DNA of 64,000 nt from Anaerocolumna aminovalerica (GCF_900115365.1 NZ_FOWD01000001.1:62001-126000), one strand, 5' to 3'; positions 7,658 to 17,641 are shown, counted from the stretch's first letter. Notes: a model not told the origin generated them from the sequence alone. Numbers and translations are program-made.

Positions 7658-8433
7658 GTATTTCTGTGAAACTGGAAGCATTTGAAGGACCATTGGACTT
7701 ATTGCTTCATCTCATTGATAAAAACAAAGTAAATATTTATGATATTCCTATTGTAGAAATTGCGGATCAATACATGGAATATATTAATAACATGGAAGAT
7801 AAGGATTTGGATATTATGAGTGAATTTCTGGTAATGGCTGCTACCTTACTTAATATTAAATCCAAAATGTTGCTTCCAAAGGATGAAACTAAAGAAGAGG
7901 AAGAAGATCCTAGACAGGAATTAGTAGAACGTTTATTGGAATACAAGATGTTTAAATACATATCCGAAGAATTAAAGGATAAAGAGCTGGATGCTGCAAG
8001 GGTGTTCTTTAAGGAGCCTACTATTCCGGAAGAAATCGAAGGCTTTAAGGAAGAAATTGATACTGAAAGTTTGTTGGCTGACCTTACGTTAGCAAAATTA
8101 CATAAAATTTTTGAATCTGTAGTAAAGAAACAAACGGATAAAATTGACCCAATCCGTAGTAAATTCGGAAAAATTGAAAGAGAAGAGATTAATTTAACGG
8201 CTAAATTACTCTCTATCCAAGCCTATGGTCTAAAACACAGGAAATTCAGTTTTCGTAAACTTTTAGAAGCTCAGCCCACCAAGATGGAGATTATCGTAAC
8301 CTTCTTAGGTGTTTTAGAGCTGATGAAAATTGGACAAGTTATAATCCAACAGGACAATTTATTTGATGATATAACTGTAACATTTACAGGAGACACAATT
8401 GCAGAATTTGACGATAGGGTTGTACTTGAATAG
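7654..8433 (+). CDS. scpA: segregation and condensation protein A
   Basis: The 259-residue kleisin subunit of the SMC-ScpA-ScpB condensin organises and segregates the chromosome. The opening VKLEAFEGPLDLLLHLIDKNKVNIYDIPI is the classic ScpA N-terminus that contacts the SMC neck. An acidic linker (about residues 73-90) follows, and a C-terminal winged helix (about residues 180-250) contacts the SMC head. I start at ATG 7654, which overlaps the upstream stop and has GGAGAGG eight bases before it, not at the in-frame GTG 7639. scpB follows after about 94 bases. Confidence 0.95.
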   Translation: MSISVKLEAFEGPLDLLLHLIDKNKVNIYDIPIVEIADQYMEYINNMEDKDLDIMSEFLVMAATLLNIKSKMLLPKDETKEEEEDPRQELVERLLEYKMFKYISEELKDKELDAARVFFKEPTIPEEIEGFKEEIDTESLLADLTLAKLHKIFESVVKKQTDKIDPIRSKFGKIEREEINLTAKLLSIQAYGLKHRKFSFRKLLEAQPTKMEIIVTFLGVLELMKIGQVIIQQDNLFDDITVTFTGDTIAEFDDRVVLE

Positions 8434-8527
8434 ATATAATCAAAAGATGATTCAAGTGATTAATTATATATTATAAATCATATCAGGCACCTAAGATAAT
8501 ACATTTTTATGATATGTGGAGGAAAGT

Positions 8528-9097
8528 ATGAAACTTAAAAAAGTAGAAGCTGCCATAGAGGCTATCTTATTTACTATGGGTGAAGCGGTGGAAGTGGAAC
8601 GTATCGCAGCAGCCATAGAACATGATACAGATACCACTAAAAAAATTATTCGAAATATGATGGATCAATACGATTCTGAGGAAAGAGGCATTCAGATTAT
8701 TGAACTGGATGGAGCTTTTCAAATGTGTACCAAGCCGGAAATGTATGAATCCATTATTAAAATTACCCATATTCCCAAAAAACATGTCTTAACGGATGTA
8801 TTATTAGAAACTTTATCTATCATTGCCTATAAACAACCCATAACAAAGCAGGAAATTGAAGCCATCCGCGGCGTAAAATCAGACCATGCAGTAAATAAAT
8901 TAGTGGAATATAATCTGGTATGTGAGGTAGGAAGAATGGATGCGCCGGGAAGACCAATCCTATTCGGTACAACAGAAGAATTCCTTCGTAGTTTTGGTAT
9001 TCAGTCCTTGCAAGACTTGCCGGTAATCAATCCGGAAAAAGTGGAAGACTTTAAACTGGAGGCGGAGGAAGAAATTCAGCTAACTTTAGATATATAG
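8528..9097 (+). CDS. scpB: segregation and condensation protein B
   Basis: The 189-residue partner of ScpA forms dimers that bind the kleisin linker in the SMC complex. Two winged-helix units are recognisable: the first about residues 1-75 (KVEAAIEAILFTMGEAVE), the second about residues 90-165, with the family motif LETLSIIAYKQPITKQEIEAIRG and the later GRMDAPGRPILFGTTEEFL. The start is ATG 8528 behind GGAGGAAAG; the in-frame GTG 8516 lies upstream of that ribosome binding site. A terminator follows at 9179. Confidence 0.95.
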   Translation: MKLKKVEAAIEAILFTMGEAVEVERIAAAIEHDTDTTKKIIRNMMDQYDSEERGIQIIELDGAFQMCTKPEMYESIIKITHIPKKHVLTDVLLETLSIIAYKQPITKQEIEAIRGVKSDHAVNKLVEYNLVCEVGRMDAPGRPILFGTTEEFLRSFGIQSLQDLPVINPEKVEDFKLEAEEEIQLTLDI

Positions 9098-9178
9098 TGT
9101 GAACTGAAATAACCAAAAGAAATGCTACTCAGGATATGAATAGCTTCAAGGCTACATAATAAATTGAATAAGATAATA

Positions 9179-9236
9179 AAAACATCTATATGATACTTTC
9201 TTAAATGATTAGAGGGATTATATAGATGTTTTTTTA
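9179..9236 (+). terminator. terminator after scpB
   Basis: Inverted repeat AAACATCTATAT / ATATAGATGTTT with a roughly 32-base loop, followed by a run of T. It separates the scpAB transcript from the sugar operon. Confidence 0.75.
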
Positions 9237-9330
9237 AGGTAATGCATTACATTTAAAACGTAAGTTTCTCCGTTTCGAATCTAGTAAAAATATATGTAAA
9301 AAAAATACGTATAGTGGTAAAGATAATACG

Positions 9331-9360
9331 TTCAAAAAAGATACAAAAATTAACTATAAT
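9331..9360 (+). promoter_or_regulatory. possible sigma-A promoter of the sugar ABC/GH3 operon
   Basis: TTCAAA (9331-9336) and TATAAT (9355-9360) are 18 bases apart, about 30 bases upstream of the lipoprotein start. The -10 box is perfect and the -35 box weak, which suits an activator-dependent promoter such as one driven by the AraC-type response regulator at the operon end. Confidence 0.4.
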
Positions 9361-9391
9361 AGAATTACAAAAATGTATTGGAGGAATGGAA

Positions 9392-10720
9392 ATGAAAAAA
9401 AATCTCAAAAAATTACTGGTAATCTTAATTAGTACAACCATGGTTTTATCATTTTCAGCATGTGGTAATAAGAAAACGGATAAAGCCAAAGACGTAGGCA
9501 ATAATGCGGCTGCGGAAGGGGCCGCAGATGCAAAAAAGGAAGAGATTCAATTGACTCTCTGGAGTATTGCAACAGAAAGTGATGCTTTCAATAATGCTTA
9601 TACGAAAGCGATTGCCGACTATGAAGCAGCTCATCCAGGAATTAAAATAACACATGAAACATTTGAAAATGAATCATACAAAACTAAAATTAAATCATCG
9701 GTAGCAGCAAATGAACTTCCAGACCTATTCTATACATGGGGCGGTGGTTTTTCCAAATCATTCGTAGAATCGGGTAAAGTATTACCACTTGATCAATATT
9801 ATACAGATGAATTTAAAGCTCAGTTATCAACTGCTGCATTAAATAATGCAACTTATGATGGTAAACTATACGGTTCAACTTATACTACACCGGTATCTGC
9901 TTTGTTCTACAATAAAGCAATGTTTGATAAGTATAGTTTAAAGGCACCTACTACATGGGATGAATTTAAAACAGTATGTCAAACCTTCCTTGATAATGGA
10001 ATCACACCAATTGGCAGTAGTGTTAAAGATACTTGGGTACTTGCAATGACACATGATGCACTTACTTTAAAATCTGCTGGTCCAGAAAAAACAGCCAATG
10101 CTGTTACTAAAAATGGTGTAAGTTATAATGATCTAGATTTCTTAGCTTCTGCAGAGAAAATTAAAGAATTAGTAGATATGGGGGCATTTATTGAAGGTGC
10201 AACAGGTCTGTCTAACGATGAAGCAAGTGCTAATTTCTATAATGGCACAGTACCTATGTATATTACAGGAAGCTGGATGGGTGGTTCTATCTTAACAGAT
10301 GCTCCCAATCCAGATGACTTTGATGTAGCGCCTATTCCTGTTATTAATAGTGCAAATGCTAAAATCACAGATTTCATGGGTGGTGCAGCTGATACGATTA
10401 TGGTCAGCAACGGAACAAAATATCCAGATGTAGCTGGTAATGCGGTATTCGAATTAACTAAAAGTATTTCAAAATATGCTTATCTCGATGGAGCCGGTAT
10501 TGCAGCATGGCAAGTTGATTATGACGATAGCGCTGTAAATCCAATTACAAAGAAAGTTGCAGAATATGCATCTAACGCAACTTCATTCACATTATGGTTT
10601 GATACTTTAATGGATGCAAATGAAGCAGGTGAATATCTTGCATTATTACAAGAATTATATATTGGTAACTTAACACCTGAAGAATTTGTAGAAGCTATGG
10701 CTGCTCAATTAGAAGATTAA
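9392..10720 (+). CDS. sugar ABC transporter substrate-binding lipoprotein
   Basis: The 442-residue extracellular solute-binding protein (family 1, MalE/UgpB-like) opens with a lipoprotein signal peptide, with lipobox F-S-A-C24 followed by GNKK. The mature part begins with an Ala/Lys/Asp-rich linker, then QLTLWSIATES and the two-lobe fold, with family features such as FENESYKTKI and PDLFYTWGGGF. I start at ATG 9392, because GGAGGA ends six bases before it; the longer frame from GTG 9314 includes promoter sequence. It delivers an oligosaccharide to the two permeases directly downstream. The ligand is probably the substrate or product of the GH3 enzyme, so a xylo- or gluco-oligosaccharide (inference). 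Confidence 0.88.
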   Translation: MKKNLKKLLVILISTTMVLSFSACGNKKTDKAKDVGNNAAAEGAADAKKEEIQLTLWSIATESDAFNNAYTKAIADYEAAHPGIKITHETFENESYKTKIKSSVAANELPDLFYTWGGGFSKSFVESGKVLPLDQYYTDEFKAQLSTAALNNATYDGKLYGSTYTTPVSALFYNKAMFDKYSLKAPTTWDEFKTVCQTFLDNGITPIGSSVKDTWVLAMTHDALTLKSAGPEKTANAVTKNGVSYNDLDFLASAEKIKELVDMGAFIEGATGLSNDEASANFYNGTVPMYITGSWMGGSILTDAPNPDDFDVAPIPVINSANAKITDFMGGAADTIMVSNGTKYPDVAGNAVFELTKSISKYAYLDGAGIAAWQVDYDDSAVNPITKKVAEYASNATSFTLWFDTLMDANEAGEYLALLQELYIGNLTPEEFVEAMAAQLED

Positions 10721-10765
10721 AAGTAATATAATAATGTTAGTGCAAACTTACCGTGAGGAATTAGA

Positions 10766-11650
10766 ATGGAGAAAGTTAGACGTAATAAAATCGCAATATG
10801 TTTATTTATGTTTCCGGCTGTAGTGCTGTTTGCAACGATAATTATAATTCCAATATTTATGTCATCCTATTATAGCCTTCTTGACTGGGATGGGATAACA
10901 AAAGGAATATTTGTTGGGTTAGATAATTTTAAAGAGCTTTTTACAAGTAAATCTGCAGGCTTTCCAAAGACTATAGGAAATGCAATGTTATTAGCAGTTT
11001 TATCTACCTTTATACAATTACCAATCTCTCTCTTCTTTGCCATAATACTAGGCAAAGGAGTAAAGGGAGAGAAGTTTTATGTAGCAGTATTCTTTATTCC
11101 GGTTTTGATATCAACAACGGTAATTGGCCAATTATGGTTAAAGATCTACAATCCAGACTATGGAATTGTAAATGCAGGGCTTAGATTTTTGGGACTTGAT
11201 AATCTGACCCATGTATGGCTTGGAGAACAGGATACAGCGCTATTTGCAGTATTTATACCAATATTGTGGCAATATGTCGGATATCATATGTTACTTATGT
11301 ATGCGGGTGTGAAATCAATTTCCCCGGACCTTAGAGAAGCAGCTAAAATCGATGGGGCGACTGAATGGGGAATTGCAAGATTTATTACCATTCCTTTGTT
11401 AAAACCAATTATTAGAATCTGTGTTATATTTGCAGTAACAGGTTCACTAAAAGCATTTGACTTAATCTATGTATTAACCAATGGCGGACCTGCTCATGCA
11501 AGCGAAGTACCAAGTACATTAATGGTTTCAATGATATTTGGCAGAAATAGATATGGCTTTGGAAGTGCAATCGCAATTATGATTATCTTCCTATGTTTCT
11601 TCTTTGCCGTATTAATACGTAAATTATTTAGGACAGAAGAGGTGGATTAG
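10766..11650 (+). CDS. sugar ABC transporter permease (MalF/LacF-like)
   Basis: The 294-residue permease has six predicted helices and the cytoplasmic EAA loop EAAKIDGATEWGIARFITIPLLKP (about residues 191-214) that docks the ATPase. It sits 45 bases after the substrate-binding gene and 3 bases before the second permease. No ATPase is encoded in this operon, so a shared MsmK/UgpC-type ATPase elsewhere is expected, as is common for family-1 sugar importers in Clostridia. Confidence 0.9.
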   Translation: MEKVRRNKIAICLFMFPAVVLFATIIIIPIFMSSYYSLLDWDGITKGIFVGLDNFKELFTSKSAGFPKTIGNAMLLAVLSTFIQLPISLFFAIILGKGVKGEKFYVAVFFIPVLISTTVIGQLWLKIYNPDYGIVNAGLRFLGLDNLTHVWLGEQDTALFAVFIPILWQYVGYHMLLMYAGVKSISPDLREAAKIDGATEWGIARFITIPLLKPIIRICVIFAVTGSLKAFDLIYVLTNGGPAHASEVPSTLMVSMIFGRNRYGFGSAIAIMIIFLCFFFAVLIRKLFRTEEVD

Positions 11651-11653
11651 CTG

Positions 11654-12490
11654 ATGGAAACAAAAAAAATTAAAATAGGTAGTATAATTATTACAATTAT
11701 TTTAGTACTTTGGGCTGTTATTCAGTTATTCCCTCTTTATTGGATGTTTACCTTTTCTTTAAAGGATAATAGTGAAATATTTGGTGCAAATATAATTGGT
11801 CTTCCCCATAACTGGATTTGGGAGAACTATACAACGGCTTTAACAAAAGGTAATGTAGCTCGTTATTTCTTTAATAGCATAGTTGTAACAGGGTTAACAA
11901 TTGCCCTGACTACAGTTACTGCCTTAATGGCAACCTATGCATTAACAAGAATGGTGTGGAAGGGCAGAAAACTAGCAAACAACATCTTTATGCTTGGTCT
12001 TACGGTACCAATTCATGCAGCTATTTTACCTGTATTTATTATTTTACGGAATTTAAGGATGACGAATTCATACCAATCATTAATCATACCATATTCTGCA
12101 TTTGCACTTGCTATGGCGATTATGATTAGCAGTGGTTTTATAGAGAGTATACCAAAAGAATTGGAAGAAGCTGCTTGTATTGATGGTTGCGGTGTGTATG
12201 GTATATTTGGAAGAATTATATTACCACTTATGAAACCGGCCCTTGCAACAATTTCTATTTTTGTATTTTTACAAGCTTGGAATGAATTGATGTTTGCCGT
12301 TATATTTATTAGTGAATCAAAATTCAGAACATTATCTGTAGGTATACAGACACTTTCAGGCTCATATACAACAGACTGGGGACCAATTGGTGCAGCACTT
12401 GTAATTGCTACATTCCCTACTTTAGTTGTATATAGTTTAATGAGTGGTAAAATTCAGGAAAGTTTAGTTATGGGAGCAGTGAAAGGATAG
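11654..12490 (+). CDS. sugar ABC transporter permease (MalG/LacG-like)
   Basis: The 278-residue second permease has six predicted helices and the EAA loop EAACIDGCGVYGIFGRIILPLMKP (about residues 172-195). Its C-terminus, SLVMGAVKG, is the usual ending of MalG-type subunits. It is separated from the first permease by three bases and from the GH3 gene by eight, so all are one transcript. Confidence 0.9.
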   Translation: METKKIKIGSIIITIILVLWAVIQLFPLYWMFTFSLKDNSEIFGANIIGLPHNWIWENYTTALTKGNVARYFFNSIVVTGLTIALTTVTALMATYALTRMVWKGRKLANNIFMLGLTVPIHAAILPVFIILRNLRMTNSYQSLIIPYSAFALAMAIMISSGFIESIPKELEEAACIDGCGVYGIFGRIILPLMKPALATISIFVFLQAWNELMFAVIFISESKFRTLSVGIQTLSGSYTTDWGPIGAALVIATFPTLVVYSLMSGKIQESLVMGAVKG

Positions 12491-12498
12491 ATGGAAGA

Positions 12499-14607
12499 AT
12501 GTATTATCAAGAGGAGTTTAAGCAACAGGCAAAAGAAATTGTAGCAAAGATGACATTAGAAGAAAGAGCTGGTCAGCTCACCTATAATTCTCCTGCTATA
12601 AAGAGGCTCGGTATTCCGGCTTATAACTGGTGGAATGAAGCATTACACGGAGTAGCTCGTGCCGGAACAGCTACCAGCTTTCCTCAGGCGATTGGTCTGG
12701 CGGCAATTTTCGATGAGGATTTCTTAAGTAAGATAGCGGATACAATCGCTACAGAAGGAAGAGCAAAATATAATGAAAGTGCAAAACACGAAGACAGAGA
12801 TATCTATAAAGGTCTTACCTTTTGGTCTCCCAATATAAATATATTCAGAGATCCACGTTGGGGCCGGGGCCATGAAACTTATGGTGAGGACCCTTACCTT
12901 TCAAGCAGGTTAGGTGTGGCATTTATAAAAGGAATGCAAGGAGAAGGCAAATACTTAAAGGCAGCCGCCTGTGCAAAGCATTTTGCAGTACATAGTGGTC
13001 CAGAAGATCTGCGCCATGAGTTTGATGCCAGGGTGAATGAGAAAGATCTTTATGAAACTTACCTTCCAGCATTTGAAGCATGCGTAAAAGAAGCGCAAGT
13101 GGAGGCAGTTATGGGCGCTTATAATAGAACCAATGGGGAACCTTGCTGTGGAAGCCATACTTTATTAAAAGATATCCTTCGTGATAAATGGAAATTTGAT
13201 GGACATGTTGTATCGGATTGCTGGGCAATTAAAGATTTTCATATGCACCATCATGTAACAAGTACAGCGGAAGAATCTGTAGCTTTGGCCATGGATGCAG
13301 GATGCGATTTAAATTGTGGTAATATGTATCTATATGTGATGAAAGCATATAAAGATGGTCTTATTTGTGAAGAACAGATTACTCAGGCTGCAGAGAGATT
13401 ATTTACCACCAGATTTAAACTTGGCCTTTTCGAAAAAACTGAGTATGATGATATTCCATATGAAATGGTTGAATGTAAAGAACATAGGGAATTAGCAATT
13501 GAAGCAGCCAAAAAAAGTATTGTTATGCTAAAAAATGATGGAATTCTTCCAATTAATAAGAATTCTCTAAAAACCATCGGCGTAATTGGTCCAGGTGCAA
13601 ATAGCAGACTTGCTTTAAAAGGAAATTACTATGGAACATCTTCCAGATATATTACACTTCTTGAAGGAATTCAAGATGAATTAAAAGATGACGTAAGAGT
13701 TTTATTCTCCAAAGGTTGCGAACTGGTTAAAAGCAAAACAGAAACTCTTGCAATGGATCATGACCGTTTAATGGAAGCGATAACGGTAGCAGAACATTCT
13801 GATTTAATAATTCTATGTCTAGGACTTGATGAAACCATAGAGGGGGAAGAACTTGATGAAGGAAACAATAGTGGTTCAGGAGATAAAAAAGATTTAGAAC
13901 TTCCTGAAGTACAACAACGTCTTTTGGAGAAGATTACGAAACTTGGAAAACCAGTAGTTCTATGCCTTACTGCTGGCAGTGCAATTAATTTATCTTATGC
14001 AGATGAATATTGTAATGGTATATTACAGACATGGTATCCAGGTGCAGGTGGTGGAAAGGCCGTTGCCGAAATTCTTTTTGGTAAGTGTTCTCCATCAGGA
14101 AAGTTACCAGTAACTTTCTATCGTTCCCTTGAAAATATGCCTGAATTTACAGATTATGCCATGGCAAATAGAACTTACCGATATATGAAAGAAGAGGCTT
14201 TATATCCATTTGGCTATGGTTTGACTTATGGAAATGTGGTGTGTACTTTAGCTAAAATTGTTGAACCAGTTGTTCAAAATGAAGATATTAAGATACAGGT
14301 GAATGTAGAAAATAAAGGTGACTTTGGAACAGAAGAAGTAATTCAATGCTATATTAAAGATTTAGAATCAAAATATGCAGTTCCAAATTATAGTTTATGT
14401 GGTTTTAAGAGAATCAGATTAGAACCAAAGGAAAAGAAAACTATTAATATATCCATTCCTTTTAACTCATTAAAAGCAGTGAATGAGAATGGAGAAAAAA
14501 TATTGGATAGTAATCAGTATAATATCTATATTGGAATTAGCCAACCAGATGGACGAAGCAAGAAATTAACAGGCAATTCTCCTATAGAACTATCATTAAA
14601 ATTATAA
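12499..14607 (+). CDS. glycoside hydrolase family 3, beta-xylosidase/beta-glucosidase type
   Basis: The 702-residue enzyme has no signal peptide, so it acts in the cytoplasm on sugars brought in by the upstream transporter. The layout is a GH3 N-terminal barrel (about residues 35-300), an alpha/beta sandwich C-domain (about residues 340-560) and a fibronectin-III-like tail (about 600-690). The catalytic nucleophile is Asp240 in V-V-S-D240-C-W-A-I. The motifs RDPRWGRGHETYGEDP and KHFAVHSGPE are characteristic of the plant-BXL-like xylan beta-xylosidase branch. It could instead cleave beta-glucosides; xylosidase is my first choice. The ribosome binding site (GATGGAAG) is modest. Confidence 0.88.
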   Translation: MYYQEEFKQQAKEIVAKMTLEERAGQLTYNSPAIKRLGIPAYNWWNEALHGVARAGTATSFPQAIGLAAIFDEDFLSKIADTIATEGRAKYNESAKHEDRDIYKGLTFWSPNINIFRDPRWGRGHETYGEDPYLSSRLGVAFIKGMQGEGKYLKAAACAKHFAVHSGPEDLRHEFDARVNEKDLYETYLPAFEACVKEAQVEAVMGAYNRTNGEPCCGSHTLLKDILRDKWKFDGHVVSDCWAIKDFHMHHHVTSTAEESVALAMDAGCDLNCGNMYLYVMKAYKDGLICEEQITQAAERLFTTRFKLGLFEKTEYDDIPYEMVECKEHRELAIEAAKKSIVMLKNDGILPINKNSLKTIGVIGPGANSRLALKGNYYGTSSRYITLLEGIQDELKDDVRVLFSKGCELVKSKTETLAMDHDRLMEAITVAEHSDLIILCLGLDETIEGEELDEGNNSGSGDKKDLELPEVQQRLLEKITKLGKPVVLCLTAGSAINLSYADEYCNGILQTWYPGAGGGKAVAEILFGKCSPSGKLPVTFYRSLENMPEFTDYAMANRTYRYMKEEALYPFGYGLTYGNVVCTLAKIVEPVVQNEDIKIQVNVENKGDFGTEEVIQCYIKDLESKYAVPNYSLCGFKRIRLEPKEKKTINISIPFNSLKAVNENGEKILDSNQYNIYIGISQPDGRSKKLTGNSPIELSLKL

Positions 14608-14764
14608 TAATATTAGAAATTTACGAGATGTAATATATTTTGTATTTGATTAATAGAAAAGAGTTTCGCAAATTATTAAATAAAGTATGCCTCGAACTGT
14701 TCAAATAGAATTCCATTTGCTAAAATGTAATAAATGGGATCTATTTGCATGGGGGGGCAATCTA

Positions 14765-16495
14765 ATGAAAAAACATATGGTAAGAAGAATTAAAAACTGG
14801 TTTTCGTCTCAGAAATTAAAAGGAAAAGTCAGGTATTTATTTTTAGGTATTATAGGGTTATATATAACTTTATTTATCTTTATTTATATATTCTTTATTA
14901 GAAAAAGTATGTTGGATTATACATTGGAAAGTAATTATAATACAATGATCTCCATTGGAAATAATTTAAATAGTGAAATTAGCACTATAAATAGTATGAG
15001 TAAACTTCTAACTGCAGATAGTAACATTAATACCTATCTGTTAAAAGATAAACCTGGTACCAGGTATTCTCATAACGCCATTACTTCAATGTATGATATA
15101 ACGAATACTTTTAACTATGTAAGTTCTGTTTATTTATACCGACTGGATGGAAGATATGTACATATTACCAATGGAATTACCATAGTGAATCAGTATATAT
15201 TGGATGAGGAAGAATGGTTTAGAGAGATTGCCAATGCAAGAGGTGGTTATATTTTAGGTGTTAACGGAAGAGGAGCTTTTTTTCGTAAATCAGGTAAACC
15301 TCTCGTATCATTTATGCGTATTATAAATGATATTGAGACACAAGAACCGATTGGTTTAATGGTTATTAATTTATCAGATGAAATATTAAATGATTCGTAC
15401 AAAGATATGACCAGTAATGATAAACAATTTTATTACTATGATAAAAATTTGAAGTTAATTAATCAGATTATTGATTCGAAATTAGAAAGTGAAATTGTAA
15501 TAAACAATAAATTGTTTGATCAGAAAACCATTGGATCTCTATGGAATGAAAAAATTCTATCCTATTACCATATACCAAATACACCTTTTATTATTGCAGG
15601 TATTGAAAAGATGTCTTACATGCATATAATTCCATCAGAAGCAACATGGATCATTGTCTTATTGATAATGTTAACTATCATTTCCTTGATTCTGATTGGT
15701 CTTTTTATATCTGTATATATTACCACTCCAATTGAACGTTTAGTACAATCCATGGATATTGCGAAGAGAGGATGGCTAAGGAGGGTGAGTCTGAAGCTCC
15801 CTGATGATGAAATTGGACATTTAAAGAATAGTTACAATAATATGCTTGTAGCCATCAATCAATTAATTAATGAACTGTTAGAGAATGAAAAGTCTATGCA
15901 AAAAGCTGAGCTGGATGTTTTGCAGGAGCAAATTAAGCCTCATTTTCTTTATAATACACTAGATACCATTGCATATCTTGCCCTTAAGGAATCATCGGAG
16001 AAAGTATATGATTCCATTGAAACATTGGGTAATTTTTACCGGAGATTTTTAAGTAAAGGAAGTAAGGTAATTCCTATCAGAGAGGAAGTTGCTATTGTAA
16101 AAGACTATTTAAAATTACAAAAGCTTCGTTATGACGACATAATTCAGGACGAGTATGATCTTTGCGAAGATTTACTTGATGTACATGTTCCTAAATTAAT
16201 ACTGCAACCTCTTGTTGAAAATAGTATTTATCATGGGATTCGTTTGAAAGGAGAAAAGGGATTAATTAAAATTACTGTATGTCAAATAGATGATTTTATT
16301 CATATCGTAGTTTACGACAGTGGAGTTGGTATGAATAAAGAACAATTAAAGCAGATTATGCAGGATAATAACAAAAGTTTTGGTTTTAAAGGTACAATAG
16401 AAAGAATCAGGTATTATTATGGCAAGGAAGATGTTTTTGAGATCAAAAGTGAAGAAGGACTCTATACCCAGATTGATCTTAAAATTCCTTTATAG
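14765..16495 (+). CDS. sensor histidine kinase, YesM/LytS type
   Basis: The 576-residue membrane sensor has one transmembrane helix at about residues 25-47, an extracytoplasmic sensing region (about 48-290), a second helix (about 295-320), a HAMP linker, a His_kinase domain with QIKPHFLYNTLDTI (phospho-acceptor His393), and an HATPase domain ending with DSGVGM and GFKGTIERI. I start at ATG 14765, preceded by a run of seven G acting as ribosome binding site; the longer frame from 14687 lacks one. It is paired with the response regulator 11 bases downstream. Position after the GH3 gene suggests that it senses an extracellular oligosaccharide and controls this operon. Confidence 0.87.
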   Translation: MKKHMVRRIKNWFSSQKLKGKVRYLFLGIIGLYITLFIFIYIFFIRKSMLDYTLESNYNTMISIGNNLNSEISTINSMSKLLTADSNINTYLLKDKPGTRYSHNAITSMYDITNTFNYVSSVYLYRLDGRYVHITNGITIVNQYILDEEEWFREIANARGGYILGVNGRGAFFRKSGKPLVSFMRIINDIETQEPIGLMVINLSDEILNDSYKDMTSNDKQFYYYDKNLKLINQIIDSKLESEIVINNKLFDQKTIGSLWNEKILSYYHIPNTPFIIAGIEKMSYMHIIPSEATWIIVLLIMLTIISLILIGLFISVYITTPIERLVQSMDIAKRGWLRRVSLKLPDDEIGHLKNSYNNMLVAINQLINELLENEKSMQKAELDVLQEQIKPHFLYNTLDTIAYLALKESSEKVYDSIETLGNFYRRFLSKGSKVIPIREEVAIVKDYLKLQKLRYDDIIQDEYDLCEDLLDVHVPKLILQPLVENSIYHGIRLKGEKGLIKITVCQIDDFIHIVVYDSGVGMNKEQLKQIMQDNNKSFGFKGTIERIRYYYGKEDVFEIKSEEGLYTQIDLKIPL

Positions 16496-16506
16496 GGGGA
16501 TCAGGT

Positions 16507-17247
16507 ATGTGTAAAGTGATGATTATTGATGATGAAAGTGCAATTAGAAAGCTACTGAAGATCACATTGGAGAAAGAAGATTTAGGCCTTGACATTGTGG
16601 GTGAAGCGGCTAGTGGCATTGAAGCAATTAATACGATTGATAATTACAAACCAGATATTGCTTTTGTTGACATAAGAATGCCTTTTATGGACGGAATTGA
16701 ATTTAGTAAATTGGCAATTAAACGTTATCCCAGACTAAAAATTATTATTTTAACAGCTTTTAATGATTTTGAATATGCAAGAGATTGTATCGGAATTGGT
16801 GTATGTGAATATTTATTAAAACCAATAGCAAGAGAAGAAATCCGGGAAACTCTGACAAAGTTAATGAAAGAAATTAAAATGGAAAAAAAAGAGGAAGAAT
16901 GGGAAGAAGAAATAGAAGGCAGTAGTAATTCCATTGCAAAAATCAAGGAATATATAGTGATTAATTATCAGAATCCGGAAATTAATCTGTCATCCATCGC
17001 ACAACAATATGGTTTTAATCCAAGTTATTTAAGCCGTATGTTTAAAAACAAAACTGGAATCGGGCTAAACGACTTCTTAACTCAATACAGAATGGAAAAA
17101 GCAATAAGTTATGCCAAGAAGGGAAAACTTATGTATTTAACAGCAAAAGAGGTAGGAATCCCAGATCCGAATTATTTTAGTAAATGTTTTAAAAAGTATA
17201 CTGGTAAAATCTATTCTGACTATTCACGATCAAGCTTGTTTGAATAA
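16507..17247 (+). CDS. response regulator with AraC-type DNA-binding domain (short YesN type)
   Basis: The 246-residue protein has a receiver domain (residues 1 to about 120: acidic pocket D8-D9, phosphorylation site D55, conserved Lys in LLKPI near residue 107) and an AraC helix-turn-helix pair (about residues 145-242: LSSIAQQYGFNPSYLSRMFKNKTG and AKEVGIPDPNYFSKCFKKYTG). Most YesN proteins are roughly 350-540 residues and carry a long middle segment; here only a 20-25 residue Glu/Lys-rich linker joins the domains. It is likely the activator of the upstream sugar operon. It is the last gene before a strong terminator. Confidence 0.9.
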   Translation: MCKVMIIDDESAIRKLLKITLEKEDLGLDIVGEAASGIEAINTIDNYKPDIAFVDIRMPFMDGIEFSKLAIKRYPRLKIIILTAFNDFEYARDCIGIGVCEYLLKPIAREEIRETLTKLMKEIKMEKKEEEWEEEIEGSSNSIAKIKEYIVINYQNPEINLSSIAQQYGFNPSYLSRMFKNKTGIGLNDFLTQYRMEKAISYAKKGKLMYLTAKEVGIPDPNYFSKCFKKYTGKIYSDYSRSSLFE

Positions 17248-17641
17248 ATGTCCTATGTATATGGGAGCACTTCTTCCTTACCCTAAAGAGTTTGCGTACA
17301 GAATTAAATTTTAATTATTCCCATGTAGCTTAATTCGCCAGAAGCCCATTATTTAGAGGGCTTCTGGCGTTTTTAAAATTTCAGATTTTGGGTACCCATC
17401 AGTACATTAATCCTGTTTATCTCAAAAGTGCATTAATGCCTTTCTATTAGTTGTGGTTCAAAAATATCTTAAAACAATCCCAGTTTATTCTAATGCTAGC
17501 AAATAATATAATTCATTTTGGATATAATATGAAATAAGTTTACTAAAATAGATTTGATAAAAGATGCATTAATTCTGCATTTTAAAAGAGCTCAAGTAAT
17601 AAGTTAAGATTTTTATATTTTAATGATAAGGTGATGATAGA
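17248..17641. other. intergenic region before the germination receptor genes
   Basis: The 394-base gap contains the strong terminator at 17336-17374. Beyond it the sequence is very AT-rich, with scattered short inverted repeats such as the pair of TGCATT/AATGCA elements near 17565-17582. I could not identify a convincing sigma-G promoter for the ger genes, although one is expected, and saw no gene. Confidence 0.5.
17336..17374 (+). terminator. strong rho-independent terminator of the sugar operon
   Basis: Stem CGCCAGAAGCCC / GGGCTTCTGGCG (12 perfect base pairs), short loop, then TTTTT. Confidence 0.93.

Noticed and set aside
9314-9391. Longer N-terminus of the sugar-binding lipoprotein from GTG 9314
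   Set aside because: It would put 26 residues before the lipoprotein signal peptide and includes the -10 box; ATG 9392 has the ribosome binding site.
14687-14764. Longer N-terminus of the histidine kinase from 14687
   Set aside because: There is no ribosome binding site before 14687; the G-rich site before ATG 14765 is far better.
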